Program-made: the position numbers and the translations under genes
DNA from: Merluccius polli
Lineage: Eukaryota > Chordata > Actinopteri > Gadiformes > Merlucciidae
Reading direction: 5' to 3'
NCBI GenBank assembly: GCA_030340625.1
Contig: JAOPHQ010001991.1
Span: forward strand, 275,501-339,500
Length of the DNA: 64,000 nt
In this document: in pieces, positions 55,019 through 64,000 of the stretch
How the letters are laid out: the number at the start of each line of letters is the position of its first letter
How positions within the stretch are numbered: the stretch's first letter is position 1
The notes under the pieces: generated by a model
The model's database searches: none
What the model saw: the letters and a program-made list of their open reading frames with translations, nothing else
Told to the model about the DNA's origin: nothing

Positions 55019-55760
55019 TAACCATACGAATAGGAAGAGAGAATATAGCGCAAGGATTACTAAGTATTACACACTTAATAAAAAGGGTCACCCACATTTC
55101 CCATGGCACTGTGTATATAAGGCTGCATCGAGCGGCACTCGTTCTCCACGCTATTCTTTCAGCAATGGAGGGTACAGCAGGTGGGAAACTAGACGATTGT
55201 ACACCTACAATCATAGAACTAGAGTTAAAATAGCATAACTAACTATTCTAGTAGTCTACGCCGCCTAGGCTTTGCCTTATGGGCTTAGGTGAAGCTGTGA
55301 GCGGAGCCCGATAAATGTACCCCTGCTGGACCCAAGTCCCGGGGCATACCGGACTCAAAGCCATACATGTGCAAAGCACGACAGCTACAATAAAACCCCA
55401 GTTCTCTCATGATCAGCGAAGGCAGTGAACAAAAGAATAGAGTGAGTCCATACTTCTGACTCAACCTACTTTTTTCATACTTATGAAAAAGAAGAAGGCG
55501 TTTCAGAATGAATCATCAATCAATAACAGACGACCGGGTAATCACAATGCCAATATCCGGTAACTCCTAATCCCAACAATCGCTGGGATAACACTGAATG
55601 AGGCAGGGGACAAGCTTAAGCGGGAGCAACGTTATGAAGTGTAACAGCTCTGAGTGAAAGCTTATCACAATAGGGGCCAGGAGCAATGCTCCCGCCTCCA
55701 ACACAGCCCTTGGTCATGTCCATGACCATGTCATTGGATCAGCCACACTAGGAACGTTAT
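55019..55760. other. Unassigned, with TATA-like start and small palindromes
   Basis: GTGTATATAAGGCTGC (about 55110) is followed by a non-repetitive stretch with no matching family known to me. TGGTCATGTCCATGACCA (about 55712) and GGAGCAATGCTCC (about 55680) are exact short palindromes. Possibly LTR-like; no partner is seen in the window. Confidence 0.3.
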
Positions 55761-55855
55761 AGAATAGTATATAGGGCCTATGTACAGTATATAGGCCCTA
55801 TATACATAGGCCCTACATACACATGCATACATACATACATACATACATACATACA

Positions 55856-55889
<34 letters not shown>

Positions 55890-55890
55890 C
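55761..55890. repeat. TATAGGGCC palindromic motif and (CATA)n microsatellite
   Basis: Alternating TATAGGGCCTA and TAGGCCCTATA copies precede about 15 CATA units (55826-55886). Confidence 0.9.
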
Positions 55891-55997
55891 ATATTCCTGT
55901 ATATAGGGCCTACTTATATAGAACAAGTGTGTTAGAAAGTGTGCACCACGAGGGTAAATCTAAAGCCAATTACATTTAAAAAAAAATAAGTTTTGTT

Positions 55998-56045
<48 letters not shown>

Positions 56046-56090
56046 CAAAACATTCAATAGCTTCCTGTATATAGGGCCTACTTATACAAA
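55891..56090 (-). repeat. Satellite monomers, inverted relative to 63.2-64 kb
   Basis: About one and a half monomers with landmarks CCTGTATATAGGGCCTACTT, GTTAGAAAGTGTGCACCA and AAAACATTCAATAGCTTC, the reverse complement of the array at 63230-63655. An (AT)n expansion sits inside one unit (56005-56042). Confidence 0.85.
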
Positions 56091-56372
56091 ACAAAAGGTT
56101 ACGTCACTAACTGGTTGGTTTGGTCCCTTAATGTATGCCTTGTTCAAAACAATACATTCAGATTTTCCTAAGTGCAAGGATAACTTATTGTCGCATAACC
56201 AACTGCTTACTTTTTGGAGTTCTTTACCAAGTGATATTCTAACTGTTTCTAAGCACTCAGTTACCAACAAAGCTAAATCATCCGCATACAAGAATAAGGG
56301 ACACAAACAAGCTGCCTCCATGTCATTTATATACAATTAAAACAATAAAGGACAAATTATGCTTCCCTGTGT
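56091..56372 (-). pseudogene. LINE relic (minus strand): reverse transcriptase YADD segment
   Basis: The open minus frame 56082-56336 contains LFLYADDLALLVTECLET, with the catalytic YADD, and LCDNKLSLHLGKSECIVL. It is the 3'-most surviving piece of a minus-strand LINE whose other parts lie beyond two hAT insertions (58531-59661 and 62061-62250). Remaining reverse-transcriptase C-terminus and 3' UTR are missing. Confidence 0.8.
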
Positions 56373-58530
56373 CCCCTGTGCAGTGGCGTGCACAGACTTT
56401 CTGAAGGGCAGGGGCAGAAAGAAAAAAAAGGGCACATATAGCGCGTCCTCATCACTGTAGAGGGCACTTTAGACATGTTTTATATGTTATACAAATGGCA
56501 CATTATATAGCCTTAAAACAGACTAAGGAGACAGACTACTCAGGTTAGTTTGCTGTTAGGATCAGCATCCAGGAGAACTGTGGATTACAACGTTGGACTG
56601 TGAAGAACACACAGCGACAAGGATGTATGAACTTTAAAAAAAAAACGTACATTTTCAATTAAGTTGGTGCCATTTCCTGTATTCTAGTGCATTTTAACAC
56701 CATATTAGCACCAGATAATCCAAACTGGTTCTCTGAGATATAGTATAGAGATATAGGTCAACAAAGGGCCCAACATAAAAGTCATCGCAACAGTAATGTG
56801 TCATAGTATTTCAGTTATGAAATGATGCTGACATGTTTTGGAGAGAACAACCATTAGACTAAGAATCAATCAATCAGTTTAGATCAACAGGATCTATTCA
56901 CTAAGAAATTGTGCTAACTGTAGGCTAACTGTGCTAACTGTAGGCTACCTATACTTAATCATTTGCAAAGATGTACTAAGACATTTGCAATGTGATGAAA
57001 TCAATGAGAAATACAATTCTGTTGTGAACAATTGCCAAGTGGTTTGGAGGTTTGTCCATGTTGTTTTGAGAATATAATTTCTGTTTCAAGAAAAGAGCCA
57101 AACCAATGGAGAAAAACTGTAAGATAGGGCCCGATAGTTTCTCTGATGACAGGGTCACGGATGGAATCAAGGAACTGAGAATTAAAAAAAAACTACAAAA
57201 CAGATTCCACAGGGGGCCAAATTCCAAAAGCTGACTGGAGAATTTAAAATATGGCCACATAATGCATTGTTATCAATGAATGAATGCTGTGTTTTCAACA
57301 GCAACAAAATAAATTGAATTAAAATTAAACAATATCAAAGCTTAAGCCATAGCCGTTGAAAAGGTCTGAGACACATTTACTGCTCCATGGAATAAATTAC
57401 AACTCATTCATGTCTCTAAAATTAGCTAGCCGATTCTAGCCTTCACAAAATTCAGGAAATCTGCTTTGCACAGATGACTGCATTATCTACTTTTATTGCA
57501 AAGTATATCATAATATACACTAAAGCTATATTCACAGTTTATAATGCTCACCCAGCTCTGTTCTACTTAGCTGATCATCACACTAGTCTCTCTCTCCCTC
57601 TCAACTAGCTGCTAGCATTAGCCGCTAGCCTACTCAATAGCATTAGCCTACTAACAAGACTTTCTGTCCTTAACTTACAAGCTAAAGTTTAAAAGGCATT
57701 TTCAAGAAAGCATTTTTAAAAATTATCCCAGATGCTTAGCCCGGCAGGGAGTCAACTTAAACCTGGCGGAAACCCTGATATGCAATGCTAACCCAACTTT
57801 TAACTTTACTTGCTAGCTTTGAAAAGCTATTCCCACAAGATGTAGTGAGGTAGCTCCTCCTTAAACATGCAATAGGCATCTCTACCTAATAATAGAACTT
57901 AGTTAACTTAAGTTAAAGTTAAGTTAAGTTGAAGTTAACTTAATTTACTAGAAGAGGGCAGTTGAGTGTTTTTTCCACCCAAGAGGGCAATTTAGTGTAT
58001 TTTGCCAACCAGGAGGGCACTTTAGCGAGTTTTGGCTCCCAAGAGGGCACTTGAGGGCACTTTAGCACGCGTTTTGGCTCCCAAGGGGGCACTTTAGCAC
58101 GCGTTTTGGCTCCCAAGAGGGCACTTTAGCACGCGTTTTGGCTCCCAACGGGGCACTTGAGGGCACTTTAGCACGCACTTCGGCTACCAAGAGGGCACTT
58201 GAGCACACGTTTTGGCTCCCAAGAGGGCACTTTAGCATGCGTTTTGGCTCCCAAGGGGGCACTTGAGGGCACTTTAGCACGCGTTTTGGCTCCCAAGGGG
58301 GCACTTTAGCACGTGTTTTGGCTCCCAAGAGGGCACTTGAGGGCACTTTAGCACGCATTTTGTCTCCCAAGGGGGCACTTGAGGGCACTTTAGCACGCGT
58401 TTTGGCTCCCAAGAAGGCACTTAAGCACGCATTTTGGCTCCCAAGAGGGCACTTTAACACGCGTTTTTCAACAATTGGGCCACGAGGGGGGGCAACTGCC
58501 CCCACCCATGTGCACGTCACTGCCCCTGTG
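56373..58530. mobile_element. hAT with perfect 8-bp TSD and internal minisatellite
   Basis: CCCCTGTG at 56373-56380 and 58523-58530 flanks 56381-58522 (2142 bp). The ends CAGTGGCGTGCACAG and GTGCACGTCACTG are imperfect inverses. No transposase is visible. A minisatellite occupies the right quarter. It splits the minus-strand LINE relic. Confidence 0.9.
57945..58470. repeat. Minisatellite, 32-bp unit with 12-bp extension
   Basis: About 14 units of GGGCACTTTAGCACGCGT plus TTTGGCTCCCAAGA. Several carry an extra GAGGGCACTTGA, giving 44-bp units. The 152-codon minus frame here (AKVPSSAPLGAKTR repeated) is purely the translation of the repeat. Confidence 0.95.
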
Positions 58531-59661
58531 TCCCTTTGGGCTCAGAGAGCATACCTCCTACATCCACCACTTGGACTCTACCAGAAAGATATGACTATCC
58601 ATTTCAAGACCTCCTTATTAACAACTTATTGCCTTTAGTTTATACAGCAATATCTGATGATTCACTGTATCGAATGTTTTTTGCAGGTCATTGCAAAGCA
58701 TTGTCATTCCACAATAGTTACCACTGTCAATTTCCTTTGTTAATGAAGCCAGTTAAATAGATCATACAAGTCTCAGTTGAGAAAGACTGTCTAAAACCTG
58801 ACATATAAAATTAAGAGCTCTTTCCAGGATTTTACTTTAAACACTTATATAAAGCAGTAACTCTGGCCTTTTTAAATTCCTGGGGGACTTTTGATTGGGA
58901 AATTGAAAGATTCATTATACGTGTGACAGGGAGCAATAACCTCTGCATCTCTCAGGAATTTAGCTGGGATAGCATCCAAGCCAGTGGCTTTGCTAGTGCC
59001 CAAGCCCCTGAGCATTTTAGTGATTATTGTGATTGTTATCTGGGTGAAAGAAAACTGCTCTTCCCCATCTCTTTAGACTCGTAATACTTTTTCACCTGAG
59101 GTTCCCCATAGTCACCTGTATTGACTGGAAGTTTCTACACTAAGTCAATTGCTATGGTTGTGAAAAACGTGTTATCTATCTAGCTATCTGCAACCATAGC
59201 TTCATCAAAGCTTAAAAACCCATTGATATTCAGACCTATATTACTTTGTTGATATTTAGGCTTTTCCTTGGTCCCTAATGTCTTAAGGGTTGCCCACAGC
59301 TTTTTTGAATCGTTTTTATATTCTTCTATCTTTGTCCTAAAGTAAACGTTCTTGGCTTCGTCTACCATTCTTTGCACTTTATTTCTAAGGTTTTTATATT
59401 TAATATAAAAATCTGGCACATTGTTTCTCCTGTAATCTTTTAATACTTTATTTCCCAAATAAATATTGTCCAGAATGTCTTTATTTATCCAAGTTTGAGT
59501 TCTCTATTTAATCCTTACCTCCTTTAGTGGAGCAATTTTATCTAAAGCCTGAAGAAAATTAATCTGGATGTGATTCCATGCTATATCTACATCACAGCTT
59601 TCCATAATATTAGACCAATCCATATTCTTAAGCATATCGTTGAACTTGTCAATATCATACC
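58531..59661 (-). pseudogene. LINE relic (minus strand): linker and reverse transcriptase start
   Basis: Reading leftward from about 59640: a DIDKFNDMLKNMDW segment, RTQTWINKDIL, MGNKVLKDYRRNN with a basic helical linker KNLRNKVQRMVDEAKNVYFR (open frame 59180-59458), then a LGTSKATGLDAIPAKFLRDA-like start of the reverse transcriptase near 59000. Stops and frameshifts are frequent after that. It is collinear with 56091-56372 and 62061-62250. Confidence 0.75.
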
Positions 59662-62060
59662 TTCTAAGGCAGGCATGGGGAACGTCCGGCCTCCGGGCTG
59701 TTTTAGGCCCGCGAGACCCTTAGATCCGGCCCGCGAGTCCGCATGCAATTCCTGTTCTGTAGACTGACATTTCAGAGCGCGCAAGCGCTCCCACTGATTT
59801 TGCCATACATACGCAATGAACGGGGCATGAGAGTTTGGGAGATTCCAATGATATGATATTTCTTGTTCGTGGGTAGGCTAAATACAAATGAATAAATACA
59901 ACAACTCCCCACACCACCGCTAAATATGGAATCGTCCGATCCCGTTCCTTACGTTGTTGGCCAGCCTAGCCTACTAGCATCGCCAATACAGATACTGTCA
60001 ACAACAAACAACGAGATAAAAAGGATAATAAGATAGGAGAAACGGTTTTGCTTTGAATGGCCTGGAAATGGCTTCGAAGAAGAGAAAAGTGGATTCCGAG
60101 TGCGGAGCTTTCCAGGAGAAATGGACAAACGATTATTTTTTTGTTGAACTGAAAGGGAAACCAGTGTGTCTGGTGTGTGGAGAAGCACTCGCGGTTATGA
60201 AAAAAGCTAACCTGGAACGTCATTACACCACAAAGCATGCTAAACTTCACAACTTGGATGGGCAACTGCGTAAGGATAAAATCAATGCTCTTCGTAATGG
60301 GCTGGCTGCCCAACAGGCCACTTTTACCAAGCCGAGAGCTGACAGCGAGAATGTGGTGCGGGCAAGTTACGTTGTGAGTGAAATGATAGCTAAGAAGCTT
60401 CGACCCCATTCGGAGGGGGAGTTTGTGAAAGAGTGTCTCGTGGCTACTGCAGAGTTACTGGCGCCTGACAAAGTGAAGACTTTCCAGAATGTCAGTTTAT
60501 CTCGCAGAACTGTCTCTGACCGGATTACTGACATAGCTGACGATATCGAAGAATCATTGAAAAAGTCTGCCGGAGATTTCAAGTTCTTTTCTTTGGCCTG
60601 CGATGAGATCACGGATATAACAAATACAGCCCAACTGGCTATTTTCATACGTGGCATCACGGAAGATTTTGATGTGAGAGAGGATTTACTATCACTGGAA
60701 GCCATGCACGGCACAACCAGAGGTGAGGACTTGTTTGAAAAGCTTGTTTCAGCGCTGCAAAAGTTTGAGCTGTCATTTGAAAAGTTGAGTGGCCTCACCA
60801 CTGACGGAGCTCCAGCTATGGTTGGCTCACAAAAGGGATTAACGGCGCTAGTAAAGCAAGAAATGAGCCGCCTCAGTCTTGATCCAAGTGATTTGATTGT
60901 GTGCCATTGCATCATACATCAAGAGAGTCTGTGTGCAAAGTGCCTCCGACTCAACAAGGTGATGTCAACTGTTGTATCGACCATCAACTTTATCAAAAGC
61001 AAAGGGCTTAACAGCCGCCAGTTTAAGGAGTTACTGAGCGACCTGGAAGCTGTGTATGGGGACTTGGTTTACTACTGTGAGGTGCGATGGCTGAGCCGTG
61101 GGAACATGCTCACGCGATTTTATGAACTGAGGAATGAAGTAAAACTGTTCATGGAGCAGAAGGGGAAACCTGTCGCAGAACTCAGTGATAGCCAGTGGCT
61201 GTGTGATTTAGCTTTCATGGTGGACATATCGAAGCATCTCTCGGAGCTAAATGTAAAACTGCAGGGTTCCGATCAGCTCCTCAGTACTCTACTCTCCACG
61301 GTGAAGTCATTTGAAGCAAAGCTGGCGCTGTGGCAGATGCAACTGGACAAGGGCAACACTGCACATTTCCCCACTTTGGCGAGAGGTTTCAGGATGTGAA
61401 AGGGAAACAGAGGGAAAGGGAAACAGAAGGAACTGAACATTTATGCTACGCCGTTTAACATGGAACCAGCTGATGTGCCTGACAATCTGCAGCTTGAAAT
61501 GATCGACCTACAGAGCAATGATGAGCTCAAAGCCAAGTTCAACAGCGTCCCCCTGCTTGAGTTTTATAAACTGTACGTTACCAGTAAGGATTTCCCCAAC
61601 CTGAGACGACATGCACAGAGGTTCGCTGCAGTATTCGGGACAACCTACTGCTGTGAACAGTTCTTCTCGAAACTTACCCTGGCTAAGACTCGCTTCCGCT
61701 CAAGGCTGACTGACTCCAACTTGGAGAACCAACTGCGTGTTGCATCTTCCTCCCAGCCAGCTGACCTTGCCCGTCTCATAAGAGCTAAACAGCTCCAGCC
61801 ATCACATTAAATGTGAGTGAAATGTGAGTGACCATAATAACATTACTAAAATTGAAATGTGAAATAAATGTGGAGTGACATGCAAGTGAATGCGAATAAG
61901 AATGATAGACATGTCAGCATAACAGGAAACACATGTATACAGAAAAAAATCATATTAAAAATATGTGATACTAAATTCTACCTGTGTGGCCCTCGGTTCA
62001 TGTTATAAATTTTACAAATGGCCCTTGATAGGGAAAAGGTTCCCCACCCCTGTTCTAAGG
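59662..62060 (+). mobile_element. hAT transposon with perfect TSD and nearly intact transposase
   Basis: TTCTAAGG at 59662-59669 and 62053-62060 flanks 59670-62052 (2383 bp). The ends CAGGCATGGGGAACGT and TTCCCCACCCCTG are imperfect inverses. One transposase gene fills the middle. GGCCCGCGAG and TGGCCCTTGATAG lie in the subterminal zones. It is the youngest-looking coding transposon of the window and interrupts an older LINE. Confidence 0.93.
60068..61810 (+). pseudogene. hAT transposase (GTF2IRD2/Charlie8-like), one local frame disruption
   Basis: The start MASKKRKVDSE at 60068 is preferred over the upstream ATG at 60053. A zinc finger CLVCGEALAVMKKANLERHY (C34, C37, H52, H57) is followed by LACDEITDIT (D179), LTTDGAPAMVG (D246), VCHCIIHQESLC and the C-terminal dimerisation block TYCCEQFFSKLTLAKTRFRS. 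The frame is open to TGA at 61397 and then again from 61400 to 61810 in the same frame. Around 61375-61430 one base seems missing and a 16-bp tandem duplication (AGGGAAAGGGAAACAG) restores the frame, leaving the stop inside the shifted stretch. Similar domesticated proteins in vertebrates derive from this family; nothing here suggests domestication. Confidence 0.9.
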
Positions 62061-62250
62061 GTTCTACATTTAATAGAATTGTGACAGTTAACTGGGGTCC
62101 TCCTAACTTTCCTTGTACAGTAAGTTAAAAAGTGATCACTAATTCCATACACAATAACACCACTTTGAAAGATTTTACATTTGTCCGATACCATAATAAA
62201 ATCAATAGCAGTTTGACGATCAATAGCAGGTTCCCTGTCTTGTTCCATCT
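62061..62250 (-). pseudogene. LINE relic (minus strand): endonuclease C-terminus
   Basis: The minus frame 62012-62248 reads TAIDFIMVSDKCKIFQSG and YGISDHFLTYCTRKVRRTPV, the last motifs (ID, SDH) of an apurinic endonuclease. Its start is cut at about 62235, where a different repeat-rich sequence begins. It joins 58531-59661 once the hAT is removed. Confidence 0.8.
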
Positions 62251-62268
62251 CTCTCTCTCTTTCTCAGA

Positions 62269-62888
62269 TTAGAGAAGTACATCTCCCTCTGTCTCGGATG
62301 CTGGGTCTGGTTCACTGGCTTGTTCTATCTCTCTATCTTCCTCAGATGACAGATCTACATCTCCCTCTGTCTCGGATGTTGGGTCTAGTTCACTGGCTTG
62401 TTCTATCTCTCCATCTCCCTCTGTCTCGGATGTTGGGTCTAGTTCACTGTCTTGTTCTATCTGTGTCTTTCTCAGATAAGAGAAGCACATCTCCCTCTGT
62501 CTCGGATGACGGGTCTGGTTGAAAGTCTTGTTCTATATCTTTCTCTCTCTCAGATGACAGGTCCAGGTCCCTTTCTCTCAGATGATTTGTCTTGATCAAT
62601 GTGTTGAAGCACGTCTCTCTCTCTCTTCTGTATGGAAATGACTTTTTTTCGTACTCCTTTACAATTGTCCCTCCACATCACCCATAGCCAACTCCTACAT
62701 TTTTTAGAGTCACGTCCAAGTAATCTTTGGGAGACGCTTGTAAAAATGTAGGAACTCCATTCTAAATTTTCTTTGATATTTTCATATCTTTGAAATTCCT
62801 GAATCAAGCCTTCCACTCCCCCTGCATTAGTCCAGTTGCTCTCCTCTGCCAACCTCCCGCCCTTCTGTAGCCTGCCCATTATGCACAA
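62269..62888 (-). pseudogene. Unidentified minus-strand ORFs with acidic repeats
   Basis: Two frames: 62550-62888 (MCIMGRLQKGGRLAEESN... SRSWLWVMWRDNC-like KCRSWLWVMWRDNCKGVRKK, lysine-rich end) and 62269-62490 (EIEQASELDPTSETEGD repeated about three times). The DNA of the second is an about 60-85-bp minisatellite on the plus strand (CATCTCCCTCTGTCTCGGAT, ...CACTGGCTTGTTCTATCTCT). A frameshift near 62500 separates the two. I do not recognise the protein. It may be part of a retroelement, a host exon or chance. Confidence 0.35.
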
Positions 62889-63229
62889 TCTAAATGAAAG
62901 TATATAGATGTTACTCTCAGGGATTAATATTTAACATTTACATGGTGGTATTTACAAGCATGTTATTTATGGGTTAATGCATCTTATCTGTCTCTCTATC
63001 TGTCTAACATGCCTATACAGCCCTGTCATAAGAAGGAACTTTTTCCCATATTAAGGGCTTAATGAGACAGTGCCACATTACATAAGTACTTTTTCTTATG
63101 AATGGGTTATAAATTAATTATTCTGTCATTGTCACCTTTATGAAGACTACATGAGGTAACTTGGAATGTATACATTAAGTGCAGAAAAACAAACATGTAT
63201 TTTTGTTTAAAACAGCTCACTCAGTTTTG
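62889..63229. other. Unassigned
   Basis: Nothing recognised. Confidence 0.5.
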
Positions 63230-63655
63230 TATAAGTAGTCCCTATAAACAGGAAGCTATTGAATCTTTTGTAAAATAAATATTTCAACCAAAAAAAAAAT
63301 TCAAAAATGTAATTGCCGTAGATTTACCCTGGTGCACAATTTCTAACACTTGTTTTTTGGCATAAGTAGGCCCTATACACAGGATGCTACATTTTTTTTG
63401 TAATATAAATATTTATAAAAAATCAACATTTTTTTTTCAAAAATGTAATTGCCATAGATTGACCACCCTTTATTGCACTTTCTAACAATTGTTTTGCATA
63501 AGTAGGCCCTATATACAGGAAGCTATTGAATTTTTTACAATACATTTTTTCAAAAATATAATTGCCGTAGATTGGCCCTCCTGGTGCACACTTTCTAACG
63601 CACTTGTTATGTATAAGTAGGCCCTATATGCAGGAAGCTATTGAATATACATTTT
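63230..63655 (+). repeat. Satellite array, ~115-136-bp monomer
   Basis: Starts of ATAAGTAGGCCCTATA-like sequence lie at about 63230, 63361, 63497 and 63611. Shared blocks are CAGGAAGCTATTGAAT, AAAATGTAATTGCCGTAGAT and GTGCACACTTTCTAAC. Length differences come from A/T runs. The array resumes at 63954 to the window end. Confidence 0.9.
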
Positions 63656-63953
63656 GGTAACACTTTAGATTAGGGACCACATATTCACCATCAACTAAGT
63701 GTAAAGAGGAGGCAACTTTAGAATAGGGAACCTGTGTGGGTTAATAAGTGTCAAACTACTAGTATATTAGTTATGAGTTTATTGAGGGAAAACTCTTAGT
63801 TAATGGCCTCGTAGTTGTTGAACATGGTCATGCAGAATAAGGCATTAATAAGAGCTTTATAATGACTAATTAAGAGCTAATATGCTACTAATATGCATGC
63901 TAATAAGCAACTAGTTAATGGTGAATATGTGGTCCCTAATCTAAAGTGTTACC
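63656..63953. mobile_element. MITE inserted in the satellite
   Basis: GGTAACACTTTAGATTAGGG at 63656 is mirrored by CCCTAATCTAAAGTGTTACC ending at 63953, with the inverted match extending about 40 bp (to CACCATCAACTA). Satellite sequence continues on both sides. No TSD could be fixed in the A/T-rich flanks. Confidence 0.85.
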
Positions 63954-64000
63954 TAAATATTTATTAAAAATCAACAACAAAAATTCAAAATTCATTCAAA
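63954..64000 (+). repeat. Satellite continuation to the window end
   Basis: AAATATTTATTAAAAATCAA matches the AATATTTATAAAAAATCAAC block of the monomer at about 63408, so the array continues beyond the window. Confidence 0.7.

Noticed and set aside
58062..58520. 152-codon minus-strand frame of AKVPSSAPLG repeats
   Set aside because: It is exactly the 32/44-bp minisatellite in translation.

Overview
The window looks like nuclear DNA of a ray-finned (teleost) fish. Two lines of evidence support this. The only host protein-coding exon I recognise encodes a vertebrate DLGAP (SAPAP/GKAP) postsynaptic scaffold protein. The rest is a dense mixture of transposon families typical of teleosts: hAT, PIF/Harbinger, Tc1, TTAA-target elements, a P-element/THAP9-like element, RTE/Rex3-like, L2-like and CR1/Rex1-like LINEs, a Ty3/gypsy element and a retroviral pol relic. 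Bacterial-style features (operons, ribosome binding sites, CRISPR) do not apply, and I saw no tRNA or rRNA gene.

Layout. 0-2 kb: a DNA transposon bounded by a 9-bp target-site duplication (TSD). 2.5-5.3 kb: a dispersed repeat, then a broken retroviral pol. 5.6-8.8 kb: a Harbinger transposon interrupted by a LINE tail, a microsatellite, a hAT and a small palindrome. 9.4-10.1 kb: a hAT with a perfect 8-bp TSD. 10.6-15 kb: an L2-like LINE split by a hAT MITE and by a palindromic element that carries a PIN/FEN-like gene. 15-20.4 kb: a LINE fragment, small repeats and nested TTAA elements. 20.5-24 kb: a hAT, then a palindromic Tc1. 24.5-27.8 kb: the second copy of the dispersed repeat, then an RTE LINE. 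28.6-31.6 kb: three MITE-like elements. 32.25-33.58 kb (minus strand): the dlgap first coding exon. 34-38 kb: LINE relics and a hAT containing a near-perfect ~430-bp inverted repeat. 38.7-41 kb: a decayed gypsy element. 41-43.6 kb: dispersed repeats. 43.6-46.8 kb (minus strand): a P-element-like transposase pseudogene. 47.4-51.1 kb: microsatellites and a CR1/Rex1-like LINE. 51-55 kb: nested repeats and a Harbinger derivative. 55.9-63.7 kb: a minus-strand LINE relic split by two hATs with perfect TSDs, one of which carries an almost intact transposase; inverted copies of one satellite lie on both sides. The window ends in that satellite, interrupted by a MITE.

The dlgap exon is read from right to left. 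Sequence left of about 32.25 kb is therefore its downstream intron for an unknown distance, and sequence right of about 33.65 kb is upstream intron or 5' flank. No other dlgap exon was recognised. Apart from this exon and one hAT transposase, every coding segment is visibly broken. The least ordinary content is the 12.4-14.8 kb element with a PIN/FEN-like nuclease gene, and the recurrence of head-to-head palindromic copies in unrelated transposons. All coordinates were read by eye and may be off by one or two bases; TSD and inverted-repeat statements come from direct string comparison.
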